The notes beneath the pieces are model-generated. The model made no database searches, was not told where the DNA came from, and was given only the letters and a program-made list of their open reading frames with translations. DNA of 64,000 bases from Phycisphaeraceae bacterium (GTDB taxonomy: Bacteria; Planctomycetota; Phycisphaerae; Phycisphaerales; Phycisphaeraceae). The translations under genes and the position numbers were made by a program. Positions 35,498 to 45,267 of the stretch are shown one piece after another. Positions within the stretch are counted from its first letter, which is position 1, and each line of letters starts with the position of its first letter. Location of the stretch: the NCBI GenBank assembly GCA_002704825.1, contig PAIY01000096.1:1-64000 (forward strand). Direction: 5' to 3'.

Positions 35498-35828
35498 CTT
35501 TGACGCAGATGTCGCATTGAGCACCGGGTGTCAACCCGGTGCCCCTTGGATCAACGTATGCACAACGGGCACCGGGTTTACACCCGGTGCTCAACTTTGA
35601 TAATGACATGCATAAACCCCCTTCGCGGGAATGACGAAATCAAGGGGCGCATCAGCCTCCGCTCCTCGCGTTGTATCCCTTTGCGTTGACTTCGTATCAC
35701 GATCCGAGAATCACCAAAGATCAAATGGTTCGTGATTGACTTGTGGGCTTATACGTATAATATCCGTTGATTCAGATGCTTTTTGAGGTGTCATCACTGC
35801 ATGATGCCTGGTGAATGGATCAGCAGTG
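35498..35828. other. Intergenic region with two identical hairpins and a palindrome
   Basis: The hairpin GCACCGGGT-ACCCGGTGC occurs at 35521-35542 and again at 35569-35590. Downstream, CTTCGCGGGAATGACGAA (about 35621-35638) resembles one arm of the 63031-63109 repeat. TTATACGTATAA at 35749-35760 is a perfect palindrome and a candidate LacI operator or promoter element for the gene at 35829. Confidence 0.6.
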
Positions 35829-36881
35829 ATGGCCAAGTCGAAAGCAAAAACCAAACCGGTCACCTCGCGTGATGTAGCCAAACGTGCCGGAGTTTCCCAG
35901 GCGACGGTGTCCCTGGCCATGCGCGGGTCGGATCAGGTGAGTCAGAAGCGCATTGAACAGATCCGTGAACTTGCCCGTGAGATGGGCTACTTCCCGCGTG
36001 CTGCCGGTCAGATGCTGCGTAATCGCAAGACCGGTTATGTCGGTTTGATCATGGCTGCCAAAGACCCGGAGATGGCGGTATCCAGCGGTTTCATGGGGCC
36101 GGTGATGGCGCAGGTGGTGCGCACGTTCTCTGAAAATCAGACGCCGTATCTCGTCGAATTTCACCATCATGACACCGCCGAGCAGCACCTGCCCCGACAA
36201 GTCGCTTCGGGCATGGTCGATGGGATTCTGGTTGTCGGTGACGTCGGCAAGCAGGTCACCCATGCCCTGAGTCAGAAGGCGGATTTTCCGTGGGTGAGCA
36301 TTGGTGAACCCTCGGATTACTGTGTTCTCAATGATGCCACGCATGCAGTCGATCAAGCGGTTGAGAAAATTTACAACTTAGGACATCGCAGGATCGCTTA
36401 CGCCGGTGGGCCGAACATATACCAGGAGCATCGCGAATCACGCGCGGGCTTTGAAAAATGTGTCAAGCCATACAAGCTTAAACAGATGGCCAAGGATTGG
36501 GTGCGATCGTTTGATGAAGAAGATCGTTCACAGGATTTTGCCAACCATGTTTATCAATGGTGTCGCACGGTTCTGGGTCGTAAGCATCGACCGACTGCCA
36601 TACTCTGTCGCAGTGATGCAATCGCACGGACTGCCGTCTTTGCTGCTGCGAGTATGGATATCACGTTGCCCCGGGATTTAAGTGTGATCAGTTGGGGTAG
36701 CGCAACGCGCATCGCCCAGAGTTATCCCTGCATTGACACCATGATTTTTAACACCGAAGCGATTGTCAGTTCCGCCATGGATCTACTCTCCAAACGAATG
36801 AAACACACGGTGATAAAGCCACAAACCATCCGTATCCCCATGCTGATCTCAGAGGGCATGACCGTTGGTCCTTGCCCGTGA
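35829..36881 (+). CDS. LacI-family transcriptional regulator
   Basis: A 350-residue regulator. The N-terminal helix-turn-helix VTSRDVAKRAGVSQATVSLAM (residues 10-30) and the following hinge region lead to a periplasmic-binding-protein-like core (TGYVGLIMAAKDPEM, DGILVVGD, NLGHRRIAYAGGP, PTAILCRSDAIA). It would bind a sugar effector and control local carbohydrate genes. ATG 35829 gives a lysine-rich start; the alternative six codons upstream adds nothing. The SGNH gene starts close to or overlapping its 3' end. The nearest palindrome is TTATACGTATAA at 35749. Confidence 0.9.
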   Translation: MAKSKAKTKPVTSRDVAKRAGVSQATVSLAMRGSDQVSQKRIEQIRELAREMGYFPRAAGQMLRNRKTGYVGLIMAAKDPEMAVSSGFMGPVMAQVVRTFSENQTPYLVEFHHHDTAEQHLPRQVASGMVDGILVVGDVGKQVTHALSQKADFPWVSIGEPSDYCVLNDATHAVDQAVEKIYNLGHRRIAYAGGPNIYQEHRESRAGFEKCVKPYKLKQMAKDWVRSFDEEDRSQDFANHVYQWCRTVLGRKHRPTAILCRSDAIARTAVFAAASMDITLPRDLSVISWGSATRIAQSYPCIDTMIFNTEAIVSSAMDLLSKRMKHTVIKPQTIRIPMLISEGMTVGPCP

Positions 36882-36949
36882 TGTTCAGCATGCAATGGAT
36901 TTTCAGCCACGATCTTGAAAACGTACTTACACGAAATACCATCACCGAT

Positions 36950-38698
36950 ATGACTATCACACCCAAGCCATTGAACTCTCATGCAGCCATTTTGAAAGCC
37001 GGTTGTACGTCCATCATCATTGATCACGGGGATTTCAGTTCAAGCACACCGCGCGATCAGACATTGGCCAGATTGTCACGTGTTTATTCAGTCAAAGTTG
37101 CAGCGGTGATGTTATTCATGATGCTCAGTTTGTTTGCAGGAACTGTGCAAGCGCAGGAACATGGGGCGGATTTGTTGCCTGTGTTCACACGATCGCATGA
37201 GGGTCAACCGCTGCGCGTCTCGGTGCTGGGTGGGTCGATCACACAAGCGGGTAAAGGTTGGATCACCAATTGGCTCATCAAGCAGTTTCCCAAGTCCACT
37301 GTGATGATGAACAACGCAGGCATGAGCGCGACCGGCAGCAGTCTGGGGATTTTCCGGTTGCAACGTGATGTGATTGCAGCGCAGCCGGACCTGGTTTTCA
37401 TCGAGTATGCAGTCAATGACAGTGGGACGAATGATGCAGATGCGATTCGTTACACCGAGAGCATTGTGGTGCGTTTGAAATCCCTGCCACACCCGCCGGC
37501 GATTGTGTTTCTCCAGGCTGCTGCAAAGAACGGTTCAAAGCGATATCGTCATCAACAAGTCGCAGCACATTACGGTTTATTCGATATTGATCTGCAGGTT
37601 GCAGTTGATCACTATCTCAACGAAACAGGTCAGGCATGGTCGGCGGTGATGTCCGACAGTGTGCATCCCAACAAGCAGGGACATGCGCTGTATTCACAGG
37701 TGATCGCTGAGAAGCTCCAGCCGTTTGTCGAGAAGTCACGCAAATATGTCGCGTCAACGCCGGTCACGCTCCCCAAACCGATAAGTGACAAACCGCTGAT
37801 TCTTGATGGCATGATGATGCCGATCCCGGTGCAGACTGGCTGGAAGCAGATTCATTCGCTGCCGCATTGGTGGTCACGGTTTTTCAATGGCGGGGTGGTG
37901 TCGGATCAGGTTGGAGCGGAGTTGACGCTTGCGGTGCGTGGCAGCATGGTTGGCTTGCTCTTCCCATTGGACAGTAAGACCGGCGGGACGTTTTATGCCA
38001 GTCTCGATGGGCAGGACCCGGTGCTTATCGACCAATCCTATCGTGGCGGATATAGCTCGCGCATCTTTGGCAAGGACATGGTTGCCAGTGAGCATCAATT
38101 GAAAATTGCCGTCGCCAACCCGATCCACAAAGACGCTGGCACGGTGATGATGGGTTATCTGCTCGTTGCTGGTCACACACAAAGCAAGCAGCAGGTCACG
38201 GAGTTTGAACCCCTCGATTTGTCTGCCATGGCGCGTCGATCTTTCCAGCCGGTTCCCGCAAACCGATGGCAATGGGCGGGGATGTACGGGGGCAGCGAAA
38301 AGACCACCGCCAAGGCGACCGCCGATTTACAGACACCATTTGAGCCTGAAACCCAACCCCGGAAAGTCACATGGAAAGATTATGCTGGCGAAGGAGTGAT
38401 TGTGAATTTTGCACCCATCACCGGCGTCAAGGACCGTGGCGTGTGCTATGCACGAACCACCATCACACGTGAAAAAGCAGGCGAATCGCTCATGGCATTG
38501 AAGCTGGATTACTTTGCAAAAATCTGGATCAATGGTCAACTGATTCACACCATTGATCGCTCAAAGCTTGGCGGGATTGCACCGACTTTGCCGTTCCTTT
38601 TGCCTGTGGATTTGAAGGCCGGTGAGAACGAGATTCTCATCAAAGTCCACGCAGGAAGCAATGGCAGCATGTTCGGCATGTATCTGCAATCGCCCTGA
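36950..38698 (+). CDS. Secreted SGNH/GDSL esterase with C-terminal jelly-roll domain
   Basis: An exported esterase of about 580 residues. A long N-terminus leads to the signal core AAVMLFMMLSLFAGTVQAQ. The SGNH blocks are complete: VLGGSITQAGKGW (Ser), NNAGMSATGSSLGIFRL (Gly), IEYAVNDSG (Asn), DSVHPNKQGH (Asp/His). Such enzymes deacetylate polysaccharides. The last 200 residues resemble a galactose-binding-like domain (KIWINGQLIHTIDRSKLGG). The start is uncertain: 36950 is an ATG without a good ribosome binding site, and GTG 37105 just before the signal core is an alternative. It converges with araC with 3 bp between. Confidence 0.8.
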   Translation: MTITPKPLNSHAAILKAGCTSIIIDHGDFSSSTPRDQTLARLSRVYSVKVAAVMLFMMLSLFAGTVQAQEHGADLLPVFTRSHEGQPLRVSVLGGSITQAGKGWITNWLIKQFPKSTVMMNNAGMSATGSSLGIFRLQRDVIAAQPDLVFIEYAVNDSGTNDADAIRYTESIVVRLKSLPHPPAIVFLQAAAKNGSKRYRHQQVAAHYGLFDIDLQVAVDHYLNETGQAWSAVMSDSVHPNKQGHALYSQVIAEKLQPFVEKSRKYVASTPVTLPKPISDKPLILDGMMMPIPVQTGWKQIHSLPHWWSRFFNGGVVSDQVGAELTLAVRGSMVGLLFPLDSKTGGTFYASLDGQDPVLIDQSYRGGYSSRIFGKDMVASEHQLKIAVANPIHKDAGTVMMGYLLVAGHTQSKQQVTEFEPLDLSAMARRSFQPVPANRWQWAGMYGGSEKTTAKATADLQTPFEPETQPRKVTWKDYAGEGVIVNFAPITGVKDRGVCYARTTITREKAGESLMALKLDYFAKIWINGQLIHTIDRSKLGGIAPTLPFLLPVDLKAGENEILIKVHAGSNGSMFGMYLQSP

Positions 38699-38701
38699 TC
38701 C

Positions 38702-39559
38702 TCAACGTTGAGTCTTCGCCGAAGCCCTGCGATAGTCCGTCGGACTTCGCCCGTTTTGACGCTTAAATGCAGTGGTAAACGCAAAGGCATTGTCATAGCC
38801 AACCGCGTGAGCGATCTGTTCAATGAGCATGTCCGTGGTGGTCAGCAGGATGCCCGCGCGTTGCATGCGCAGTTGGGTGACCTGCTTCATTGGCGCGTGA
38901 CCGAGTTCGGTTTGGCAAAGGCGTCGCAAATGCTCGGAGCTCAAGTCCGCCAACTCTGCCAAGCGGTCATTGTTCCATTTGGAAGCCAGGTTCATATCCA
39001 CCGCCTGCCAGAGTTGCCAAAGGCGACTGGGTTTTTGATTGGACTCACAGGCACGTTGAATCAGTTGGTCAATGAGGCCAACCCATTGGCGGATAATAAC
39101 CGGATCGTTCGCACCAACAACTTCATGATGCAGACACGAGATCGCAGCATGGATCGGCTGAACCTGTAAATCGACCAACACGGGTTTATCAATCGGCAAG
39201 CGTTCCAACCACTGCGTTTGCTCATACATCACCCAGCAGACATCCCACGTGCCGCGTTTGGGGGCATGGTATGCATGCAGGATATCCGCGGGTGTGAGAT
39301 AGGCTTGATTGGATGAGCAGGTCTGCCAGGCATCGTCAATGCGAACTTGCCCATGACCGCTGAGACAGGCAAGGATTTGAAAAACGTTGTGATCATCACG
39401 AACGAACGCAAACCCGTTTCTTGCCTGTGAGATCCCCAGCATGGTGATCCCAAACTCACGCATGACGTTCACCTGACTGGCGGTGACAATGCGCTCAGCG
39501 GTGTTTTTGCCAATGGTGTGTGTTTTGCGAAGGGAATTGTGTTTCTTGCTTATGTTCAT
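38702..39559 (-). CDS. AraC-family transcriptional regulator
   Basis: A 285-residue regulator. The N-terminal cupin-like ligand domain contains QILACLSGHGQVRIDD and AYLTPADILHAYHAP. The C-terminal double helix-turn-helix starts WNNDRLAELADLSSEHLRRLC and ends IAHAVGYDNAFAFTTAFKRQNGRSPTDYR, the AraC signature. It is divergent from the GH2 gene across about 100 bp, so activation of GH2 by a sugar ligand is the natural reading. Convergent with the SGNH gene. Confidence 0.92.
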   Translation of the reverse strand: MNISKKHNSLRKTHTIGKNTAERIVTASQVNVMREFGITMLGISQARNGFAFVRDDHNVFQILACLSGHGQVRIDDAWQTCSSNQAYLTPADILHAYHAPKRGTWDVCWVMYEQTQWLERLPIDKPVLVDLQVQPIHAAISCLHHEVVGANDPVIIRQWVGLIDQLIQRACESNQKPSRLWQLWQAVDMNLASKWNNDRLAELADLSSEHLRRLCQTELGHAPMKQVTQLRMQRAGILLTTTDMLIEQIAHAVGYDNAFAFTTAFKRQNGRSPTDYRRASAKTQR

Positions 39560-39660
39560 TTTTTGATATCCAGTTTATAAACATGTCGTTTTGTTGAATA
39601 GTGACAAATTTGCTGTTTGTCTGAAATGTATCGAATGAGGAAAACGAAAAGGTTTTGATT

Positions 39661-41457
39661 ATGTCCACCAATACACCACGAGCAGAGTATCCCCGTCCCC
39701 AAATGGTCCGCAAGGATTGGTTGTGTTTGAATGGTTCATGGGATTTTGCATTTGATTTTGCTGATACCGGGCTTAAGCGTGGCATGCTGGAGCAGGCGTT
39801 TGAGAAGACGATCACCGTGCCGTTCTGCCCGGAGTCTGATTTGTCGGGGATCGGTTATACCGACTTCATGAATGCGGTGTGGTATCGCAGGCAGGTGACC
39901 ATTCCTGAGTCATGGCAAGAGAAGCGATTATTGCTGCACTTCCAGGCAGTGGATGACGAAGCGACGGTGTGGGTCAACGGCAAGCAGGTCGGCAGACATC
40001 ATGGGGGCTGGACGCCGTTTACCTGTGACATCACCGATGCCGTTGGTGATGCATTGACGGCTGAGATTGTGGTGCGTGCTCGGGATAACCGTGATCCCAA
40101 GCCGCAGGGCAAGCAGTCGATTCGCTATGAAAATTTTGGTTGTCTCTATACGCGGACCACCGGCATCTGGCAGACGGTTTGGATGGAGCCGGTCCCCCAA
40201 ACCGCATCACTTAAACGCTCACGCATCACGCCCAATTGCGCGCAAAGTCGATTTGAGATTGAGCAGCCTATTGATGGCGCCTTCGCTGCAATGCAGTTAC
40301 GTGTCACTGTCGGAGATGAGCAGGGTGAAGTCGCAGTGGTGCAAAAAACACTGCAAAACATGATGGTCCCGCGTGTCGAGGTACCCATCCCTGATGATCG
40401 ATTGCGTCTGTGGTCAATAGATGATCCGCATCTCTATGACCTGATAATCGAACTACTCGATGCTGATGGCAACGTGATTGATACGGTTGAAAGCTATGCC
40501 GGCATGCGCAGCGTCAGCATTGACGGCAAAGCGATTTTGATCAACGGCAAGCGTGTCTTCCAACGCCTGGTCCTCGATCAAGGTTACTACCCCGATGGCA
40601 TCATGACCGCCTCTTCGGATCAGGCGTTAATCGATGATATCCAATTGAGTCTTGAAGCCGGATTCAACGGCGCACGTCTGCATCAGAAGGTGTTTGAAGA
40701 ACGGTTCCTCTATCACGCGGATCGCATGGGCTATCTGGTTTGGGGTGAGTTTGGTGATTGGGGCTATGGTCGATATGACGGACATCGCCAGCCGCATGAT
40801 GCTTTCACCACCACGTGGGTGACCCAGTGGCTTGAAGCGGTTGCGCGTGACTATTCGCATCCGTCAATCATCGGTTGGTGTCCGCTTAATGAGACGGCAG
40901 CACCGATGGATGACCAGATTCACAATCTCGATGACGTGACGCATGCGATGTATCACGCGACCAAACTCGCAGACCCCACGCGACCCGTTCTGGACACCTC
41001 GGGCTATTCGCATCGCGTTGTCGGTGCGGATGTCTATGACTGTCATGACTATGAGCAGGACCCCGTGAAGTTCCAGGCGAACCAGGCAGGATTGGCGGAG
41101 AATAAGCCGTTTACCAATGGTTCGGATCAACCGGCCCCCTGGTCGATTCCCTATGCCGGCCAACCGTTTTTTGTCAGTGAGTTCGGCGGTATCTGGTGGA
41201 ACCCCAGGGCCGCTGCAACGGAGAATTCATGGGGCTATGGGCAGCGTCCCAAGAACATTGATGAGTTCTATGAACGCTTTGAAGGTCTGTGTACGGTCCT
41301 GTTGCAAAACCCGGATATGTTCGGCTACTGCTACACGCAGTTAACCGATGTGTTCCAGGAGCAAAACGGGATTTACTCTTTCAATCGTGAATCAAAATTC
41401 GACATGAAAAGAATCTTTGACATTCAAAGGCAGGTCGCTGCTATCGAGAAGCGGTGA
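39661..41457 (+). CDS. Glycoside hydrolase family 2 enzyme (cytoplasmic)
   Basis: A 598-residue enzyme of the beta-galactosidase/glucuronidase superfamily. The sugar-binding domain includes YRRQVTIPESWQEKRLLLHF and VWVNGKQVGRHHGGWTPF. The TIM barrel has the acid/base Glu411 in GWCPLNETAAP and the nucleophile Glu507 in FFVSEFGGIWW. No signal peptide, hence intracellular action on imported oligosaccharides. ATG 39661 follows AAAAGG. The next gene starts inside its stop codon (GTGA), so the two are translationally coupled. Exact sugar specificity unknown. Confidence 0.88.
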   Translation: MSTNTPRAEYPRPQMVRKDWLCLNGSWDFAFDFADTGLKRGMLEQAFEKTITVPFCPESDLSGIGYTDFMNAVWYRRQVTIPESWQEKRLLLHFQAVDDEATVWVNGKQVGRHHGGWTPFTCDITDAVGDALTAEIVVRARDNRDPKPQGKQSIRYENFGCLYTRTTGIWQTVWMEPVPQTASLKRSRITPNCAQSRFEIEQPIDGAFAAMQLRVTVGDEQGEVAVVQKTLQNMMVPRVEVPIPDDRLRLWSIDDPHLYDLIIELLDADGNVIDTVESYAGMRSVSIDGKAILINGKRVFQRLVLDQGYYPDGIMTASSDQALIDDIQLSLEAGFNGARLHQKVFEERFLYHADRMGYLVWGEFGDWGYGRYDGHRQPHDAFTTTWVTQWLEAVARDYSHPSIIGWCPLNETAAPMDDQIHNLDDVTHAMYHATKLADPTRPVLDTSGYSHRVVGADVYDCHDYEQDPVKFQANQAGLAENKPFTNGSDQPAPWSIPYAGQPFFVSEFGGIWWNPRAAATENSWGYGQRPKNIDEFYERFEGLCTVLLQNPDMFGYCYTQLTDVFQEQNGIYSFNRESKFDMKRIFDIQRQVAAIEKR

Positions 41458-42275
41458 AGTTGGTAAAATCTGCGGGCAAGGATTATCCAATCGTGGATGA
41501 TCCGAGGAACGTTGTCTGCTTATTTGATTGTTTGATCATGACTGAAAAAACCGATCCGTTTGGCGGCTATGACCGTGAAGATTTCCAACTCGAGGGCATT
41601 GATTGCATTCTCGTTAAACCTAAAACTGCAGCAGCAGGGAACCCGTGGATTTGGCGGGCACGTTTCTGGGGGGCCTGGCCGGTGACTGAACTGGCGCTAT
41701 TGGAAAAAGGCTTTCACGTGGCGTATATCGATGTCGCGGACCTGTTTGGTTCACCCAAGGCGATCACGCGGTTTGATCTGCTTTACAAGTATCTGACAAC
41801 CGAGCGCTGCTTCTCAGCCAAGCCTGCATTGATGGGCTTTAGTCGTGGTGGTTTGATCATCTACAACTGGGCAGCGAAGAACACTGACAAGGTCAGCTGT
41901 CTCTATGCCGACGCCCCGGTGTTGGATGTGAAGAGTTGGCCCGGTGGTAAAGGCAAGGGACCGGGCAATCCCGATAGCTGGGGCAAGTGTCTGCAGGCTT
42001 ACGAGATGACCGAAGAACTGATGATGCAATGGGACGGCAATCCCATGGATCACATTGACACGCTGGTTAAAGCGGGGATTCCCGTGATTCATGTTTGTGG
42101 TGATCGGGATGAACCCGTGCCGTTTGATGAAAACAGTGAGCCGTTTATCAAGGCGTATCGCCAGCGGGGCGGTGTCGCTGAACTGATCGTCAAAGAAGGT
42201 GTTGGCCATCACCCGCATTGCCTGGAAGATCCGGCGCCGATGGTTGAATTCATTCTCAAGTACACGGTGGGTTGA
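41454..42275 (+). CDS. Alpha/beta-hydrolase, probable carbohydrate esterase
   Basis: A 273-residue hydrolase without signal peptide. Nucleophile elbow GFSRGG (about residue 126), acid DRDEPVPFDEN and catalytic His in VGHHPHCLED are all present. The overall layout, GNPWIWRARFWGAWPVTELAL with its oxyanion-hole region, is that of the prolyl-oligopeptidase-like or acetyl-esterase group. Its GTG start overlaps the GH2 stop by 4 bp, so it probably removes acyl groups from the same oligosaccharide. It converges with the beta-lactamase-fold gene at 42291. Confidence 0.78.
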   Translation: MKLVKSAGKDYPIVDDPRNVVCLFDCLIMTEKTDPFGGYDREDFQLEGIDCILVKPKTAAAGNPWIWRARFWGAWPVTELALLEKGFHVAYIDVADLFGSPKAITRFDLLYKYLTTERCFSAKPALMGFSRGGLIIYNWAAKNTDKVSCLYADAPVLDVKSWPGGKGKGPGNPDSWGKCLQAYEMTEELMMQWDGNPMDHIDTLVKAGIPVIHVCGDRDEPVPFDENSEPFIKAYRQRGGVAELIVKEGVGHHPHCLEDPAPMVEFILKYTVG

Positions 42276-42290
42276 GGTATCACGGTTTGT

Positions 42291-43397
42291 TCATTGACGA
42301 GCTTCACCCAGCAGCTTGAGCACTTTGTCATATTCGTTGATGCTGATGACCTTGTCGCCACCCATGCGGACAAGCACCATTTCCCATTGTGGGATGATGA
42401 TGCAGATGTTGTTGAGATTGCCTTGTGCTGCAAAAGTCCGCGCCGGTGCCGAGGGCCATTTTCGCTGTCCGGTGTGTTCAATGCCGTTGATCCACCAGTT
42501 CAAACCGTAACAGCCGGGTAACACCGTGTACCACGCGCCATCTTTGTGTGGTGGCATGTCTGATGGGACACGCGGCGTGGTCGCGTAGTCAATGTAACGC
42601 TTGCTGATGAGTTGCTTGCCTTGCCATTTCCCATCGTTGGCATACAACCAGCCAAAGCGAGCCATCTGGTACGCGTTCATCTCAAGGCCGGTGGACGTGA
42701 ACCCCGAACCACCGTTGATCGTGATCCCATCAATCGGGCCGAAGTCCTTCCAGCGATATTGGTCGCGATCCATCCCAATCGGATCACCGATGCGTGCTTT
42801 AAACAGACTGTCCAGAGATTGACCCGCGATATGTGATAAAGCAAGCGCCAACACATCGGATTGCCCCGAGTAATGCATCGCGGTCCCCACAGGGTACATC
42901 GGTCTTGCAGGGGTGAATGGCTGGCCTTTGATGTTGGCAAAACCACTGGTAAACGTGGCTAAATGTTCCAGTGTGACATCGGGATATTTTTCCTTGAACT
43001 CCGGTAAAACGTCCGCAAGCAATGTCTGTGGCGTGCATTTGCCATCGTCCCACAACAAGCCAAGACACGTGCTCATGTAGGACTTGGTGCATGACCAGAT
43101 ATGCGTCACCGACTGCGCATCCGAACCTTCCCAGACGACTTTCCCTTTGTAAATCAGCACCGCGCGTGAGTTGCCAAGGTCATTGCAGATGTCATCCAGC
43201 TTGGCCATCGCAGCATCCACCTTGGTGGTGTTCAGGCCCATGTCCTGAGGTGTTGCGTGTTGCCAATGATCCGTCGGATAGGTGACGGGGGTTGATGACA
43301 AAGGGATGCGTGTGTTATTGGAAGTGCAACCTGAGATGCTTATCACAACAGAGAACATCAACAGAATCATCAAACGATTGGACAGAGTTAAACGCAT
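42291..43397 (-). CDS. Beta-lactamase-fold serine hydrolase, lipoprotein
   Basis: A 368-residue protein with an N-terminal hydrophobic stretch ending in ISGCTSN, a lipobox. The serine-hydrolase motif SxxK is SCTK in HIWSCTKSYMSTCLGLL, and MHYSGQSDVLALALSHIAG provides the Tyr motif of the class C beta-lactamase/esterase family. Such planctomycete proteins are often esterases or peptidases, not resistance enzymes. ATG 43397 follows GGAG by 6 nt. It follows the sulfatase on the same strand at about 100 bp. Confidence 0.8.
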   Translation of the reverse strand: MRLTLSNRLMILLMFSVVISISGCTSNNTRIPLSSTPVTYPTDHWQHATPQDMGLNTTKVDAAMAKLDDICNDLGNSRAVLIYKGKVVWEGSDAQSVTHIWSCTKSYMSTCLGLLWDDGKCTPQTLLADVLPEFKEKYPDVTLEHLATFTSGFANIKGQPFTPARPMYPVGTAMHYSGQSDVLALALSHIAGQSLDSLFKARIGDPIGMDRDQYRWKDFGPIDGITINGGSGFTSTGLEMNAYQMARFGWLYANDGKWQGKQLISKRYIDYATTPRVPSDMPPHKDGAWYTVLPGCYGLNWWINGIEHTGQRKWPSAPARTFAAQGNLNNICIIIPQWEMVLVRMGGDKVISINEYDKVLKLLGEARQ

Positions 43398-43497
43398 CGC
43401 GATCTCCACATTCAGGAATCAGGGACACATCAGGTTAGTGGATTTATTCAGTGATGAAAAATCACACACACGATTCGTTTCACGATGTATCAGTTGG

Positions 43498-45042
43498 TTA
43501 ACGCAACGGCTCCTGCCGACCGGATGTATCAAGTGCTGCGAATGATTCACTGCCCGGCTTGGTGACGCAATGGGCATAGCCCGGCCCAAGGGCATCGACA
43601 AGCGCCTGTGTCGGGGCAGGGTCTTGATACAGTAGGCCATAGTCCGGTTCGTCTGTCGGCAGGGCATGACCTTCATACGCGGTCCATTGATCACCGGTGA
43701 CAATGAGTTGCTGATCGTCGCCTTCGGACATGCGTTTGATGAGTCTTGCTTTGAGTGTTGCAAGGATATCTGCATCGTCAGGATTCTCGGATTGATCCTG
43801 TTTTTCCAGTGGATCGCGTTGCAGGTCAAAAAACCATTCACGCTGATCGGCTGCGCTGAACAGGTACTTGTGTGTTGCAGTGCTGATCATGTACAAGCCA
43901 TAGGATCCGGTCTGGAATTGGCTGAAGGTTGCATCACGGCCGGACTTGTTGTCAGCGATTTGCTGCAGGGGCAAGCCTTCATTGCACACCGTCGATTCAT
44001 CGCAATGGGCATGACTCAAGAACGTGGGATAAATGTCGAGTAAACTCACCGGCGTGTTGCATTGCTCACCGGCTGCAAAGTTCTTCGGATAGCGCACAAC
44101 CAACGGCACACGACAGGCTGCATCGAGCATACATCGCTTACCCACGCACCCATAATCACCAAGTAACTCGCCGTGATCCGCTGAGAGCAGAATCAGCGTG
44201 TTGTCGATTTCGTCTCCCAACGCTTCAATGATCCTGCCCATGTGATAGTCGATGAAACTGATGCAGCTGTAATACGCTGCTTTCATGGTTCGCATGAGTA
44301 AACCGTCGTAACCTGCATCGCGATACTTGTATCGGTTCTGGGCATGGTTCCAATAGGCTTGCAATTTATCCATCCCATCAAACCGCAACGGCTCGGGCAT
44401 TTCCGATGTGCGATAGAGTTTGTTCCAGGGTGTTGGCGATTCAAACGGGGGATGGGGTTTGATGAAACTGGACCACAGGAAAAACGGACGGTCGGTGTCG
44501 CGGTTGTTCAGAAAGTCAATGCTGCGATCCGCTGTCCATGCTGTGTTATGCAGTTTGGCAGGCAACTGCGAGGGTTGCGGGATGTAGTAGTACTCACTGC
44601 GAATACCATGCGGTTCATGAACGTGATCGAAGTCATTGTCTTTGAGGAATTGGCGATACGCGTCTGCTGGTCCTGCGCCTTCCTCGGAGATGTCGCGTGA
44701 TTCAAAGCCCCACATCCTTGAAGCGTCCGGTGTGAAGTGCATCTTGCCCACGCCGTGTGTCTGGTAACCTGCTCTCGTGAGATGATCCATGAAGCTGGGG
44801 ATATCCTGACGCATCGGCATGTTGTCATGACAACCATTGCGATGCGGCGGCATACCCGTCACCAGCGCACAACGTGCTGACACACACACCGGAGAGGGCG
44901 TGTAAGCCCGCGTGAAAGTCGTCCCCTCCCGCACCAACCGATCCATCGTCGGTGTCTTGATGATGTCGTTACCCAACGCCGCAATCGTGTCATAGCGTTG
45001 CTGGTCAGTAAACAGAAACAGGATGTTGGGGCGTTGAATCAT
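43498..45042 (-). CDS. Type I sulfatase
   Basis: A 514-residue formylglycine sulfatase. The start PNILFLFTDQQRYDT supplies metal-binding Asp residues. The modification site is CVSAR (Cys53-Arg57) followed by CALVTG; the usual central Pro/Ala of C-x-P/A-x-R is a Ser. The remaining motifs GVGKMHFTPD and LLSADHGELLGDYG with VGKR are intact. No signal peptide is evident, so either it is cytoplasmic or its N-terminus is atypical. It would remove sulfate from a glycan. The start codon is close to the highly conserved N-terminal strand. Neighbours are the lipoprotein hydrolase downstream and the GH42-like gene upstream. Confidence 0.9.
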   Translation of the reverse strand: MIQRPNILFLFTDQQRYDTIAALGNDIIKTPTMDRLVREGTTFTRAYTPSPVCVSARCALVTGMPPHRNGCHDNMPMRQDIPSFMDHLTRAGYQTHGVGKMHFTPDASRMWGFESRDISEEGAGPADAYRQFLKDNDFDHVHEPHGIRSEYYYIPQPSQLPAKLHNTAWTADRSIDFLNNRDTDRPFFLWSSFIKPHPPFESPTPWNKLYRTSEMPEPLRFDGMDKLQAYWNHAQNRYKYRDAGYDGLLMRTMKAAYYSCISFIDYHMGRIIEALGDEIDNTLILLSADHGELLGDYGCVGKRCMLDAACRVPLVVRYPKNFAAGEQCNTPVSLLDIYPTFLSHAHCDESTVCNEGLPLQQIADNKSGRDATFSQFQTGSYGLYMISTATHKYLFSAADQREWFFDLQRDPLEKQDQSENPDDADILATLKARLIKRMSEGDDQQLIVTGDQWTAYEGHALPTDEPDYGLLYQDPAPTQALVDALGPGYAHCVTKPGSESFAALDTSGRQEPLR

Positions 45043-45267
45043 GATGCATCATGCTAGTCCACCCGCTTGCCAAGTCAAGCATTTAAGTTGATCGCTTGAA
45101 TTGTAATATTTTGTTCTTGAGACTTGTTCATCTCGTTAAAATATGTGCGTCAGGGAATGTATATTGCATGATATTGCGCGTTGCGAGATGTTTGGTCGTG
45201 CTGTTTTGCTTGCGAAGTCAGTACTTAAAAGTTGGTGCGATCATGCTTTTTCTGATTGAATTGTTGG

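Noticed and set aside
33923-35524. 533-codon open frame opposite the propeller gene
   Set aside because: The plus strand shows repeated propeller motifs. The minus translation has no domain pattern.
42291-43397. Antibiotic-resistance beta-lactamase
   Set aside because: SxxK and Tyr motifs are shared with esterases and peptidases. The lipoprotein context among carbohydrate genes does not support resistance.
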